This document shows, one piece after another, positions 41,854-50,746 of a stretch of DNA of 64,000 nt. The stretch lies in assembly GCA_014075215.1 (NCBI GenBank), contig CP046177.1:248001-312000 (forward strand), in the 5' to 3' direction. A program made the position numbers and the translations under genes. The notes below the pieces were generated by a model. That model saw nothing but the letters and a program-made list of their open reading frames with translations. It was not told the origin of the DNA and made no database searches. Source of the stretch: Flavobacteriaceae bacterium. Its GTDB lineage: Bacteria > Bacteroidota > Bacteroidia > Flavobacteriales > Flavobacteriaceae. Within the stretch, counting starts at the first letter, position 1. Each line of letters opens with the position of its first letter.

Positions 41854-43404
41854 TTAGCTCGCCTTTCTATCACCCATATTATCTAAATCTTCAATGCGTT
41901 TTATACAATTATCCAATGCTTCATTAATCTGCTTTTCTAAATTCTTGTACTCATTTGCATCCACAATTTCATAAGAAAAAGAATACCCTTTAATATCATT
42001 TCGTTTTTTGATATAGCCTTCTTGTACTAACAAGTGATGATATCTGCGTAATGTGGTTTCCGCTATTCGCATTTCCTTTCGGATATTTTGATTGGTAAAT
42101 ACAGTATCCTTTTTTTCTACCAAATACGTCTTGAGACGTTCGAGGTAATTTCGTGTTGCACCATTTAAAGGATCAGACTTACGTAACAAAATTGTTTTGA
42201 TTAAGGCGTTAGCCTGTTTGATATCTTCTATACTCGTTTCAATATATTCTTCGCCAGTATAGATATCATATTTTTTCTCACGCCCATGCTGGTAGTAGAA
42301 AGTAATGGCTTCTATGAACTGCAAATAATGTGCATTGGTACGTCTTGGCTTAAATACCGATTTAGGCAGCGATAAATATTCTGCATAAGGATTTCGAATT
42401 GCAACAGATGATAAAAGGCGTTGGGCATTTCTTAACAGAGTTTGTGCTTTCAATTCATCATCTATATTAATCTTCCCTGCGGATAGTAACCTCTGATATT
42501 GCATGATACGTTCGTCTTGTGCTTCGCTTTCGTCTATGTAAAGCAAAAAGGAACGATTGGAATTATCCTCATACAGTTTTTCTTGGGTGGTACATCCTGC
42601 TACAGATACAGGACCTTCTACCGTTAAGTTTTTGGTCTTTCCTTGTCCACCAATTCCCTTTTGCACGACTGATTTTGTAATCTTCTTTTTGGTCTGTAAC
42701 TCTAGTAGTGGATATAAAACATCATCTGCACCATCTAAGTCCTCAATTAATATCAATTTGTTTTTTAATTCATTTCGTTTGAAATAGTAAAATGAATTAC
42801 TTGATAAAGACGTGAGGCTGAGCCTCTCTTCTTCGGGAATGAGTTCGGCTACTTTAGATTGTAGGTGTGTTTTTCCACTTCCACTAGAACCAAAAGAAAT
42901 ACAGTGTAGTGGATTGTCCATCTTTCTTGAAGTAAAGATAAGATACATCAACAGTCGGTTTCCGACTTCGCCAATCACACCACTAGTACCAATATGCTTA
43001 TTGGTTTTCTCTAGCAAATTTTCAGACTTGAGAAAATCCATTGCTGAGCGTCTTTCTTTTTTAGATAACAAATAAGCTTCCGCTTCTTCGTCTTCCTCTT
43101 TGTCTAATAACTCAATTCGATATTTTTCAAGATGGTTAATGAGTTCTTGTAAACTTCTGCGGATAATAGAAGTTCCCACTTCTAAATATTCCGCTAACTT
43201 GCGAACCAGTTTTTCCACTGCATTAGAATTGTACAAATCAATGTTATGACGTAAGGCATGAAATTCATCTTCAATGGTATTTACTTTGAGGGTTATCCGC
43301 ATGCGGTCTAATCCGAAAACGGATAAACCACCCAAAATATGGAAGTCTAAGACTTCGGTTGAGAATTTAAAATGATTAGGATTTGAAGTGTCGAGTTGAT
43401 TCAT
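41854..43404 (-). CDS. AAA+-type ATPase of the mobile element (primase/helicase-like)
   Basis: 516 residues. Walker A SFGSSGSGKTHL around residue 170, Walker B-like KLILIEDLDGAD about 50 residues later, and GPVSVAGCTTQ and LYIDESEAQDERI as sensor regions. The C-terminal 100 residues form a winged helix (NQNIRKEMRIAETTLRRYHHLL). The layout resembles element-encoded primase/helicase ATPases. It is transcribed ahead of the recombinase pair and divergently from an XRE gene. A replication or recombination-assisting role is inferred. Confidence 0.7.
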   Translation of the reverse strand: MNQLDTSNPNHFKFSTEVLDFHILGGLSVFGLDRMRITLKVNTIEDEFHALRHNIDLYNSNAVEKLVRKLAEYLEVGTSIIRRSLQELINHLEKYRIELLDKEEDEEAEAYLLSKKERRSAMDFLKSENLLEKTNKHIGTSGVIGEVGNRLLMYLIFTSRKMDNPLHCISFGSSGSGKTHLQSKVAELIPEEERLSLTSLSSNSFYYFKRNELKNKLILIEDLDGADDVLYPLLELQTKKKITKSVVQKGIGGQGKTKNLTVEGPVSVAGCTTQEKLYEDNSNRSFLLYIDESEAQDERIMQYQRLLSAGKINIDDELKAQTLLRNAQRLLSSVAIRNPYAEYLSLPKSVFKPRRTNAHYLQFIEAITFYYQHGREKKYDIYTGEEYIETSIEDIKQANALIKTILLRKSDPLNGATRNYLERLKTYLVEKKDTVFTNQNIRKEMRIAETTLRRYHHLLVQEGYIKKRNDIKGYSFSYEIVDANEYKNLEKQINEALDNCIKRIEDLDNMGDRKAS

Positions 43405-43497
43405 AATGTATAGTCAATTATTTTAGAAACGTATTACACAATTAATTAAAGCAAATATAAACTTATAAGTTTATATATAAAAATAAAACTTGTGTTT

Positions 43498-43529
43498 TTT
43501 GCTGTTATAAATAATTTGACCTACATTTG
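43498..43529 (+). promoter_or_regulatory. Promoter of the XRE regulator
   Basis: TTTG (43498-43501), a 20-base spacer and TACATTTG (43522-43529) match the Bacteroidota -33/-7 consensus. The XRE start is 41 bases downstream. Confidence 0.6.
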
Positions 43530-43530
43530 A

Positions 43531-43543
43531 GTCGAAAATCGAC
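43531..43543. promoter_or_regulatory. Palindromic operator candidate
   Basis: GTCGA-AAA-TCGAC lies directly after the -7 element, between the divergent ATPase and XRE genes. This is a good place for autoregulation by the XRE protein. Inferred from position and symmetry. Confidence 0.5.
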
Positions 43544-43569
43544 ACTTAATTATATAAAATAGCCTAAAT

Positions 43570-43962
43570 ATGGAGGCTACACACTTGTTTTTACTCCAAA
43601 ACATCAAACGGATTCGTAAAGAAAAAGGACTCACCCAACAAGATGTAGTAGATGGTGCAGAGATGCTTGTACCTACCTATTCACGTTTAGAGCGTGGTGG
43701 TACGAATCCGAACTTATCTTCAATAGTCAGAATTGCAGATGCACTTGGTGTTGGTGTCATCGAGTTATTTCAATCCTCTGATATTAAAGATCGTTCGGTG
43801 GCTCAGAAAGTAGAGATGATAAATGACTTATCGGAATACAATAAAAACGTGATTAACATTATGCTTGATACGGTAATAGAGAAAGACCGTGTGGAGCAAT
43901 TACAGAATGTAAAAATGAAACATCGTTTGGCAGAACTTAATGCCATTCGTGATAAAAGTTAA
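43570..43962 (+). CDS. XRE-family transcriptional regulator
   Basis: 130 residues. N-terminal helix-turn-helix (IKRIRKEKGLTQQDVVDGAE, YSRLERGGTNPNLSS) and a helical C-terminal tail. It is transcribed divergently from the ATPase-recombinase operon and has its own promoter and a palindrome at the transcription start. It probably represses the element's excision genes and itself. Confidence 0.88.
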   Translation: MEATHLFLLQNIKRIRKEKGLTQQDVVDGAEMLVPTYSRLERGGTNPNLSSIVRIADALGVGVIELFQSSDIKDRSVAQKVEMINDLSEYNKNVINIMLDTVIEKDRVEQLQNVKMKHRLAELNAIRDKS

Positions 43963-43999
43963 CTTTTATTATTTACCTTTGTGATGTAATGAAAAAATT

Positions 44000-45293
44000 G
44001 GGTGCATAACATTTTGTCGTTTTAAGCAGCTTTATTTTTCTCAGTACAGATTAGGTTAACTACTTTGTTCCATTTATCACTCAGTTTAGTTGTTCTTAAT
44101 GTGAGCATATTTTGAGCTCCAATTTTAGACCAACGTTGTCCAGAGAGTTTCATTCTTTTTTGAACAACCTCCCTGTTAGCTGCTTCTATGGCTCCAGATC
44201 CTATAATACCTGCTCCTGTATTTTGATATTGCTGATAGTCCATACGCGACCTATTTTCGGTATAATATGTGATAAGTTGGCTTTGTTGTTTACGTTGATT
44301 TTGCTTTGTCAATTCTAAGTTTTTGATATTCTCAATGACTTGATTTACTTGACTGTTTTTTAGTAGTTGCTCCTGTTGACCAACCCAACTGTTATATGAC
44401 TCTTGATTAGAGAGACAAACCTTAGCAAAATCGTGTAAATGTTCTAAAGCATGATACCAATCCAATATTTGTGTGGCAAAAGGGTAATGTTGATCTACCC
44501 ATTTCCATATCCATCTAGCACCATCACCAACAAAAATCAGTCGCTTATCAATACTCCTGTAACAGCCTAAGTATCTATCCATTCTATCTGTAAACTTATC
44601 AGCTTTGCCTAAATATGCTTCATACAACGAATGGCGTATCCATCCACGTTTATTTGATATGTCCATACAGCTACTCTGTTTAAAAATTCTGCCTAATTTT
44701 ACTTCTTTCCAAGCCTCTTCCCGAGTGAAAAGCATCGACCCATCGACCATAGCATATATGCACTCTTGGTTATCTACCTTAAGAATATCAGGTTCAACGG
44801 CATCAACCTCCAATACTTTTTCTTGCTCTAATAAACCACCATAAAAGTCTGTGACTCTGTAAAGCTGCATCGCATTGACTGAAACACCTAGAAGATTCGA
44901 TAAAACTTCATGACCATCTCCATAACAATCGTTTTGACCAATATAAATCATTTTGTCTTGCATATAGGGACTTATCTTAAATCCATTGACTTTTTCACTA
45001 AAGGGATGAGTGTTGTTAATCTCTATCTTTCCGTAACGTGATAAGTTTTTTTTTACGCCTGTCTTTAGATGGTTCGCTTATACTTCTCTCTAAAACCTCT
45101 CGACCATAGTCCGTCCATATTTGATCAAAAGTCTTTTCGTAATCATAGTAACTCTTTATGTTTGATAATTTTGCTATCGCTTGATAACGCTTCTTGGCTT
45201 GGGCTAAAAATTCCTCTTCGCTAATCATAATGGTGTCGCTTTTAAAAGTTAATCCTTAAAAATAACTATTTCGCGACAAGATGTTATGCACCC
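44000..45293 (-). mobile_element. ISKra4-like insertion sequence (1294 bp)
   Basis: Terminal inverted repeats GGGTGCATAACATTTTGTCG (left) and GGGTGCATAACATCTTGTCG (right, reversed) differ by one base. An 8-bp target duplication AAAAAATT flanks it at 43992-43999 and 45294-45301. It carries one transposase split at an A9 run. Confidence 0.88.
44022..45228 (-). CDS. ISKra4-like transposase, two frames joined at an A9 run
   Basis: The first frame (45228-45016) encodes MISEEEFLAQAKKRYQAIAK to RRKKKLITL. The second continues as NLSRYGKIEINNTHPFSEKV, then MQDKMIYIGQNDCYGDGHE, and contains the catalytic segments YAMVDGSML, VGDGARWIWKW, DWYHALEHLHDF and GSGAIEAANREVVQKRMK. The frames are joined by dropping one A in CGT-AAAAAAAAA-CTT. 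This is either programmed slippage on the A run, as known in several IS families, or a frameshift mutation or read error. Confidence 0.75.
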
Positions 45294-45508
45294 AAAAAAT
45301 TAAATCCATTATTATCTTTTCTAATTCCAATTATCTTTATTGGTGGTTATATTTTATTTAAAAAATATGAACAAAATAATCAATTAGATTCCTTAAAAGA
45401 ATTAGATGAAAAAATAATTCTAATCTTAAAAGATTCTAGTAGCGCTTCTTATAAGTATTTAAAAAAAGAATTTATAAATATACCTATTGATTCGGTAAAA
45501 CCTCAAAA

Positions 45509-45712
45509 ATGACTAGAAGAAATAATTTAAAAAAAATCTTAATTCCCTTTCTTTTGATTTTCGCATTATTTGATGCGTATTTTACATTTAAAGCAACGTT
45601 TGATACCACAAATAGTATTCTTCTTTCTATAATTATGATTTTAGTAATTAACTTATATATTTTGATGTATTATGCTTTACTAGATTTAGTGGATTCAAAA
45701 AAGATAAGGTAA
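45509..45712 (+). CDS. Small membrane protein (two helices)
   Basis: 67 residues with a basic N-terminus (TRRNNLKKI) and two hydrophobic helices (LIPFLLIFALFDAYF and ILLSIIMILVINLYILMYYALL). Its ATG overlaps the stop of the split upstream gene. No family is recognised. Cargo of the mobilizable element. Confidence 0.5.
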   Translation: MTRRNNLKKILIPFLLIFALFDAYFTFKATFDTTNSILLSIIMILVINLYILMYYALLDLVDSKKIR

Positions 45713-45732
45713 GTGGCTCTTTTCTACAAATC

Positions 45733-45933
45733 ATGTTTGCTTTCATGATATTCGGAGATACCATCTCATCCTTTTATGGAACTTACGTCGGTGTTTATAA
45801 CAATAATCAAGGTGATTTTAGTAGTTTGGTTCAAATAGGATTTTTTCAATTTTTGATTTCTTTAGTAATATCTGTAGGTGTATCAGGTGGTACTTTTCTA
45901 TTAGGAAGATTGCTTTTTAAAGATTCAAATTAA
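45733..45933 (+). CDS. Small membrane protein (two helices)
   Basis: 66 residues; hydrophobic segments MFAFMIFGDTISSFYGTYVG and FFQFLISLVISVGVSGGTFL. It follows the previous gene by 20 bases in the same direction, so this is probably one operon. Unknown function. Confidence 0.45.
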   Translation: MFAFMIFGDTISSFYGTYVGVYNNNQGDFSSLVQIGFFQFLISLVISVGVSGGTFLLGRLLFKDSN

Positions 45934-45974
45934 ATTACTCGGCATTCTCTAATATTGACTTATATTATGGATTA

Positions 45975-45999
45975 GTGTATAGTATTAAAAACTATACAC
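45975..45999 (+). promoter_or_regulatory. Perfect inverted repeat directly before the next start codon
   Basis: GTGTATAGT-ATTAAAA-ACTATACAC, a 9-bp stem, ends 3 bases before ATG 46003. As RNA it would occlude the ribosome-binding region; as DNA it could be an operator. Confidence 0.55.
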
Positions 46000-46002
46000 A
46001 CA

Positions 46003-46272
46003 ATGAAAAAATATATTTTATTAGCACTTAGTGCTTCCGTCTTTGTATGCTATTTAATTCATATTAACTTTTCTTCCTTGAAAGGCATTTATGTAATTGA
46101 TGATAATTGTACTGCTGTTTTGAGAACTAGTGATAAATACACTATTGGAGATACTATTTATGTCGAAAAAACAAAATCGTTATTAAAAAATGTTTCTTAT
46201 GATTGGTATTCGGTTTCTAAAAACCCCAAGAATAAAGGTGGATTAAAAAAAGCTATTATTACACATGATTAA
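46003..46272 (+). CDS. Small exported or membrane-anchored protein, unknown
   Basis: 89 residues. The N-terminal hydrophobic helix (ILLALSASVFVCYLI) is an uncleaved anchor or signal. A short beta-rich part follows (GIYVIDDNCTAVLRTSDKY). No family is recognised. A perfect hairpin lies just before the ATG. Confidence 0.5.
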   Translation: MKKYILLALSASVFVCYLIHINFSSLKGIYVIDDNCTAVLRTSDKYTIGDTIYVEKTKSLLKNVSYDWYSVSKNPKNKGGLKKAIITHD

Positions 46273-46313
46273 AATTATGCTCATATCTTTGTTAGATATG
46301 AGCATATTTAAAT

Positions 46314-47423
46314 ATGAAAAAACTATTACTAATCATAGGCGGTATATTATTGTTAACTAGTTTCTATTATGTAGCCCGCATCGTTAATGACAATGTCGCT
46401 TGGGAAAAAGTAAAAAAAGAAAATACACCAGAAGCATACGATTTTTATTCAAATAATTTTAAACGGCATCTAACAGAATTAGAACCCTCAAGAGAAAAGT
46501 CTGCAATAAAGTTTATTCGAGAAAATATATCATTTGAAGAAGCTGAAAAATACATTGCCAGATATAAAATCAATGGATGCTGTTATGATCATTATACTCA
46601 TTTAATTAAAAGTATTGCCTATAATACTGATGACTATAAGTGGTATAACTTTTATCTAAAATTACCTAAACTTAAAGATACACAAAAAATACTTGATTCT
46701 ATTGAAACACTAGCTGACAAGTCATTATGGATTTTGACTAGAGCGAACGGCACTTGGCATAGATATATACAAAGGTTTCCTAAGGGAATTTATCAAAAAA
46801 CGGCATTAAGAAATATAGATAATGAAGCATGGAATACAGCTTTGAAAATTAATTCAAAATATTCATTTAGTGAGTATGTTAGAAATTTTCCAAACGGTAG
46901 ATTTTCAGAGACCGCAAAAAGTAATATTCATGAATTAGACTGGTTAGGTACAAAACAGTCTGATAATGTAGCAAGCTATAATTCTTTCTTAGATAGGTAT
47001 CCAAATACAAAATATTATTCTAAAGCTATAAAATTGTTTGAAGATCGATTTGTTAATGATTTAATATCTGGTGTTTGCTATCAAGATATTCCAGAAAAAC
47101 TAAAAACAAATACAATTACCAATTTCAATGGTTATTGGGTAAGTAGACAGCTATATAATGGTTTTAGTATTAGAAATAATAATGTCTTAGGGAGTAGTTT
47201 CGGTTACGTTTTCGCTAAAAAACGTCTTTGGTTTAAAAACAAAAAACATATCTGTTTCATTATTTATAGAAAAAATTACTCTGGTGCATTTTGTGATATT
47301 TATATTTATGAAATTATTGAAGAATTGCCCAAAGAAATTAAAGCTAGATGCTTAAAAAAATGTATTAAAAATGAGATACATATTTTTAAAAAGATAAAAG
47401 ATTCTAACAACAAACGTATTTAA
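46314..47423 (+). CDS. Membrane-anchored protein with W...FP-G repeats, unknown
   Basis: 369 residues. An N-terminal anchor (LLLIIGGILLLTSFYYVA) precedes a helical solenoid. Three tandem units share W...Y...FP(K/N)G.Y...A: around WHRYIQRFPKGIYQKTA, FSEYVRNFPNGRFSETA and YNSFLDRYPNTKYYSKA. This resembles TPR-like repeats. The C-terminal domain (FNGYWVSRQLYNGFSI onward) is beta-rich. No family is recognised. The ATG of the next gene follows its stop immediately. Confidence 0.55.
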   Translation: MKKLLLIIGGILLLTSFYYVARIVNDNVAWEKVKKENTPEAYDFYSNNFKRHLTELEPSREKSAIKFIRENISFEEAEKYIARYKINGCCYDHYTHLIKSIAYNTDDYKWYNFYLKLPKLKDTQKILDSIETLADKSLWILTRANGTWHRYIQRFPKGIYQKTALRNIDNEAWNTALKINSKYSFSEYVRNFPNGRFSETAKSNIHELDWLGTKQSDNVASYNSFLDRYPNTKYYSKAIKLFEDRFVNDLISGVCYQDIPEKLKTNTITNFNGYWVSRQLYNGFSIRNNNVLGSSFGYVFAKKRLWFKNKKHICFIIYRKNYSGAFCDIYIYEIIEELPKEIKARCLKKCIKNEIHIFKKIKDSNNKRI

Positions 47424-47606
47424 ATGAATTATACCCTTACCTTCTTTGATACCTATTATCAAGATATTATCTGGTCGAAAACTGATTTTGAAAATACTAC
47501 TGGAGCTTCAATGGAAATTGAGCATAATGTTAAAAATCATTTAGTATGGTTTGCTTTTGAACAAACAGCATACAAAATAGCTAAAGAAATTGGACTTGAG
47601 ATATAG
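47424..47606 (+). CDS. Hypothetical 60-residue protein
   Basis: Starts on the base after the upstream stop. A small soluble protein (YTLTFFDTYYQDIIW, HLVWFAFEQTAYKIAKEI). No family is recognised; coupling to the previous gene suggests a shared role. Confidence 0.4.
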   Translation: MNYTLTFFDTYYQDIIWSKTDFENTTGASMEIEHNVKNHLVWFAFEQTAYKIAKEIGLEI

Positions 47607-47658
47607 TTCTTTTTTCTTTTCATATTCTTAAAAAGCATCTTGGAAACAAGATGTTTTT

Positions 47659-47910
47659 TTATGCATCAAAATCAGAAAAGAACGTACTTAAACTCATCTT
47701 GTGAGCCTCCAATATTCTAAGCAGGCTTTCAAAGGTAAAGTTTGTTCCCTTTTCCATACGCCAGTACTGCATCCTTGAAATCCCATGTTCTATGGCAAAG
47801 TTCTCATAGGAGGTGTAGCCATTGTCTATTCTTATTTTTTCTAGCTTTTGGGCTACTTGTATAATTTTTGGGTCTAATGTTTTGCTTTTTGCTGTGGTCT
47901 TTGTTGCCAT
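47659..47910 (-). CDS. Small XRE/Cro-type regulator
   Basis: 83 residues. A helix-turn-helix (YTSYENFAIEHGISRMQYWR, MEKGTNFTFESLLRIL) of the type common in Bacteroidota mobile elements, with a short basic N-terminus. It is convergent with the cargo genes and divergent from the lipoprotein gene. Confidence 0.75.
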   Translation of the reverse strand: MATKTTAKSKTLDPKIIQVAQKLEKIRIDNGYTSYENFAIEHGISRMQYWRMEKGTNFTFESLLRILEAHKMSLSTFFSDFDA

Positions 47911-48039
47911 GAGTTCTACCGTTTTTAATAAAGGTAAAATTCATCTTTTTAGATATTTTACGTTACAACATATAAATTACCACATTATTGGTACATTTTT
48001 ATTATGTTTGCCTTGTATAATTCTAAAAACATACTAATT

Positions 48040-48588
48040 ATGAAACAATTACTAAAACTTTCTTTTTTTACTTTTTTGCTTATTTCTACACACGCTTGCA
48101 AAAGCCAAACAAAACTAAGTTCTGAAAAAGCCATGACAATTCTTACTAAAAATTTTAAAGTGTCTTGTAGTAAACGACTGCTATTTTCCTTTAATAGTTA
48201 TAATAAGCAGTATAATACTAATATGAGAAACGCTACTTCAGCAGAAAAAAATGGACTCGTTACAATAAACAAAAGATTTATCTCTGGTATTGGTGGTGGT
48301 GGACGTTATGAAATAACTCTTAGACCAACTGAGGCAATGAAATCTGAATACTTTGTGGGAAACAAAAAGTATAGAATTGCTGATGGCGTTGTAACTGAAA
48401 TTCTTGGGATTTCTCATGATAAGAATACCAATAAAGCAACGGTACGATTTAGTTATAAATACAGAACTAACGATCTATATTATCTGCGAGGTAAAATACA
48501 TGGTAAGCGTGTGGCATGTTCTACAGAAACTTTTGAAGATGAAGCAACATTTACTTTGTATGATACGGGATGGAGATTAGATAAGTGA
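48040..48588 (+). CDS. Lipoprotein, unknown
   Basis: 182 residues from ATG 48040, chosen because it begins a lipoprotein signal (QLLKLSFFTFLLISTHAC). The mature domain is beta-rich, with a GGGGRYEITL turn and strongly alternating polar strands. No family is recognised. A TATGTTTG element at 48003-48010 is a plausible -7 box. Cargo of the mobilizable element. Confidence 0.6.
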   Translation: MKQLLKLSFFTFLLISTHACKSQTKLSSEKAMTILTKNFKVSCSKRLLFSFNSYNKQYNTNMRNATSAEKNGLVTINKRFISGIGGGGRYEITLRPTEAMKSEYFVGNKKYRIADGVVTEILGISHDKNTNKATVRFSYKYRTNDLYYLRGKIHGKRVACSTETFEDEATFTLYDTGWRLDK

Positions 48589-48602
48589 TGTCTTTGATAG
48601 CG

Positions 48603-48782
48603 CAAATGTCCTTTACACCACTTCCTTTTGAGTGTGGCGTGAAAGGACATTTGGTTTGAATTTTCCTAAGTCGTAATTGCCAAATTTCATAAGGCAAAAC
48701 TTTTAGGACAATCCAAAGCCAGATTGGGAGTTTGATAGGAACTTCCGCTACCGCTACATTTCCATATCAAACTCCCATCTGG
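48603..48782. repeat. Two long hairpins, candidate oriT or recombination site
   Basis: Hairpin 1: CAAATGTCCTTT (48603-48614) pairs with AAAGGACATTTG (48642-48653). Hairpin 2: an 18-bp stem with one bulged base joins 48719-48737 to 48765-48782, with a 27-base loop containing CCGCTACCGCTA. The same 12 bases occur in the spacers beside the palindrome cassette. The region has no gene and lies at the 3' end of the mobilization genes. Confidence 0.55.
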
Positions 48783-48822
48783 TTGGGGATTCCCCAAACC
48801 CCTTTTCACACAACGATAAAAA

Positions 48823-48858
48823 ACAGACAAGCCGACCTCAATGAGTCGGCTTGTCTGT
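48823..48858 (-). terminator. Terminator of the mobilization operon
   Basis: A 14-bp perfect stem ACAGACAAGCCGAC / GTCGGCTTGTCTGT with an 8-base loop. On the minus strand it is followed by TTTTT, and it lies 74 bases downstream of the relaxase stop. Confidence 0.75.
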
Positions 48859-48931
48859 CTGTATGCAAATCCAGTATAGCATTTAAGAAAATAATTTAAT
48901 CGTAATTATTACTTAAATCTTGATTATGGAG

Positions 48932-49805
48932 TTAAAATTCGAGGTCATAACCTTTGGATAAATCCTGTTCTCGTTCATCTATTATTTCGCTTAAAGATTT
49001 GATACGCTCTAGGGTTTTATCTTTTAATAGTAAATGTTCGGGGTCAATGCCAAGACTTCGCTTTAGTCGGTAGCGTCTTTTTTTGTAATAAACCCCACAG
49101 AGTTTGTTGTTTATATGATAGGTTTTAATTTCAGCTTTTGACAATAGTTTTTCAAACTCAGATATGGACTGGCTTTTTTGAAATAATCCCTGTACTTTTT
49201 CAAATAAAATATCTTTATCCGATGGCATTGCCATTCGTTTTGTAAACTGGGTTTCCTTTTCAGAATAGGAGCGGACTAATCTTTTTTTTAAGTCCATGTT
49301 CCACAATACTATCTTCTAGTTGTGGGTAATTTTCGATTTGATAATTCTGGACTTCTTTTTTAATCTCTGCAAAGCATGATTTGGTTTTCCAACCACTAAA
49401 ACCATCTAGTTTTAATTGAGATACCACCAAATGGGCGTGCCAGTTCTTGCCTTTGTCGAAGTGTACACCACCTACGCAGAGCTGATTCCCTTCGGTATAT
49501 AAATCAATAAACTTTTGTACTAAATCTTTGATGATTTCCCTGTTGAGATATTGTGTAGACTTGTCTGAAAACGACACTACGATATGCTGACAGACTACAG
49601 ATTTATTGGCGTAGTGGGATTGTCTTTGAGTTTCTAGTTCGTTAAATTGCTTAATCCATTTGTCTTTGTCATGAGAACGCAGGTGCTGTTTAAAAACAAG
49701 CCGATTACCCCTTGGGTCTTCAAGCGATTTCCGACCATCAAAAATATAATTAATGAGTTTCTTGGGCGAATTTCGGGTGGTATGACTGATGGCTTTAATA
49801 ATCAT
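48932..49805 (-). CDS. MobP-like relaxase, frame broken at an A8 run
   Basis: The N-terminal part (181 codons to 49260) has the relaxase signature VHFDKGKNWHAHLVVS, with the HxH metal motif at residues 123-125, and CQHIVVSFS upstream. In the sequence as given the frame shifts at AAAAAAAA near 49282. Removing one A continues SIVEHGLKKRLVRSYSEKE to a 290-residue protein ending at 48932. It nicks oriT and is the central mobilization enzyme. The break is a read error, slippage site or inactivating mutation. The gene overlaps the upstream MobC-like gene by 11 bases. Confidence 0.8.
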
Positions 49806-50247
49806 CTAAAAGCGGTTCTATTTGACTAAATAACTGTTCCAGTTTGTCATACGAGGCTTTGAGCTGAGGGTATTCATTTTCAAATTGTAGGGTTTCAACC
49901 ATATCGTAACAAAGCGAGAATAAGCGTTTGACTTCAGAAAAATTAGTGGATGTATTTCCAAATTGCTGTTTTCCATTAAGGGTATTAAGTGCAATGGTTT
50001 TGATAAAACTGGCTAGTTTTTTACCATTTTCTACTGCCAACTGTTTCAACAAATGCTTTTCGGCATTGGTAAAGACGATATTAACCGAACTGTGATTTTT
50101 AGCATAACGTTTGCGATACTGCTTTAGATACAATTTTCTAAAGGTTTTTCGTGCCTCTGTAATCTCTAAAGCAGTACCATGTTGTAATACACCTATCGCA
50201 TCCAAATAGGCTTCAACATTGCTGTATGGAAACTCTTTTGTCTTCAT
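49795..50247 (-). CDS. MobC-like mobilization accessory protein
   Basis: 150 residues. Basic middle (RKLYLKQYRKRYAKNH), then VNIVFTNAEKHLLKQLAVENGKKLASFIK, which matches the ribbon-helix-helix-like region of plasmid mobilization accessory proteins that sit on oriT. It overlaps the relaxase gene and abuts the DUF2958 gene. Confidence 0.75.
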   Translation of the reverse strand: MKTKEFPYSNVEAYLDAIGVLQHGTALEITEARKTFRKLYLKQYRKRYAKNHSSVNIVFTNAEKHLLKQLAVENGKKLASFIKTIALNTLNGKQQFGNTSTNFSEVKRLFSLCYDMVETLQFENEYPQLKASYDKLEQLFSQIEPLLDDY

Positions 50248-50717
50248 TAGAATTCGATTTCAAATCCATGGTCTTTAGACACGTCTTGGCTGTCTACTTC
50301 TAGGGAATCAAGCCGTTCTTTGAGTTTATTGGATGTATTCTTTTCAGATTTAATAAGATGTTGTTTTTCAATAAGTTGATTGAAACGAGTTTCCTTAAAA
50401 TGTATATCTCTTTCTATTCCATATCTTACTTCAGGAATGTATTCCTGATTTCCAAAAATAATCTTTGGAAATTGTCTCTGTGCTGATTCCAATTCATCAA
50501 TAGAAAAAGCTCCCCATTCATCACAGATTGGCATATCGGGAACCAAACCACTTACATATCCAAAACACGTATTTGTTTCGGAGTTATATTCTGTTGCATA
50601 CCATGTTGCCGAACCACAGGGGTCAAAAAATTTGGTAACGATAATAGGGTTTTTGTCTTCTGATTGATCGCCAATCTCAGTAAATCGTTTTTTTAATTCT
50701 TCTGTTATCAATTTCAT
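50247..50717 (-). CDS. DUF2958-family protein
   Basis: 156 residues matching DUF2958 by motif: PIIVTKFFDPCGSATWYATEY, CFGYVSGLVPDM, WGAFSIDELES and ERDIHFKETRF. The family is common on conjugative elements and has no established function. Its last base overlaps the first base of the MobC-like gene. Confidence 0.8.
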   Translation of the reverse strand: MKLITEELKKRFTEIGDQSEDKNPIIVTKFFDPCGSATWYATEYNSETNTCFGYVSGLVPDMPICDEWGAFSIDELESAQRQFPKIIFGNQEYIPEVRYGIERDIHFKETRFNQLIEKQHLIKSEKNTSNKLKERLDSLEVDSQDVSKDHGFEIEF

Positions 50718-50746
50718 AATTGTAAGGTTTTAATCGTCATTTATTT

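Larger units (their letters stand above)
43989..45512 (+). pseudogene. 73-residue single-TM protein gene split by the ISKra4-like element
   Basis: Removing 44000-45293 and one copy of the 8-bp duplication restores ATG AAA AAA TTA and a frame encoding MKKLNPLLSFLIPIIFIGGY, then a coiled-coil-like polar tail ending VKPQK. It has one transmembrane helix. A TACCTTTG promoter element (43974-43981) sits just upstream, and its stop overlaps the ATG of the next small membrane gene. It was the first gene of a small membrane-protein operon. Confidence 0.75.

Noticed and set aside
41854..43404. Reading the trio of two recombinases and an ATPase as a RIT or Tn554-type transposon
   Set aside because: RIT elements have three recombinases, and Tn554 has a different third protein. 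The presence of relaxase and coupling protein fits a mobilizable element better.
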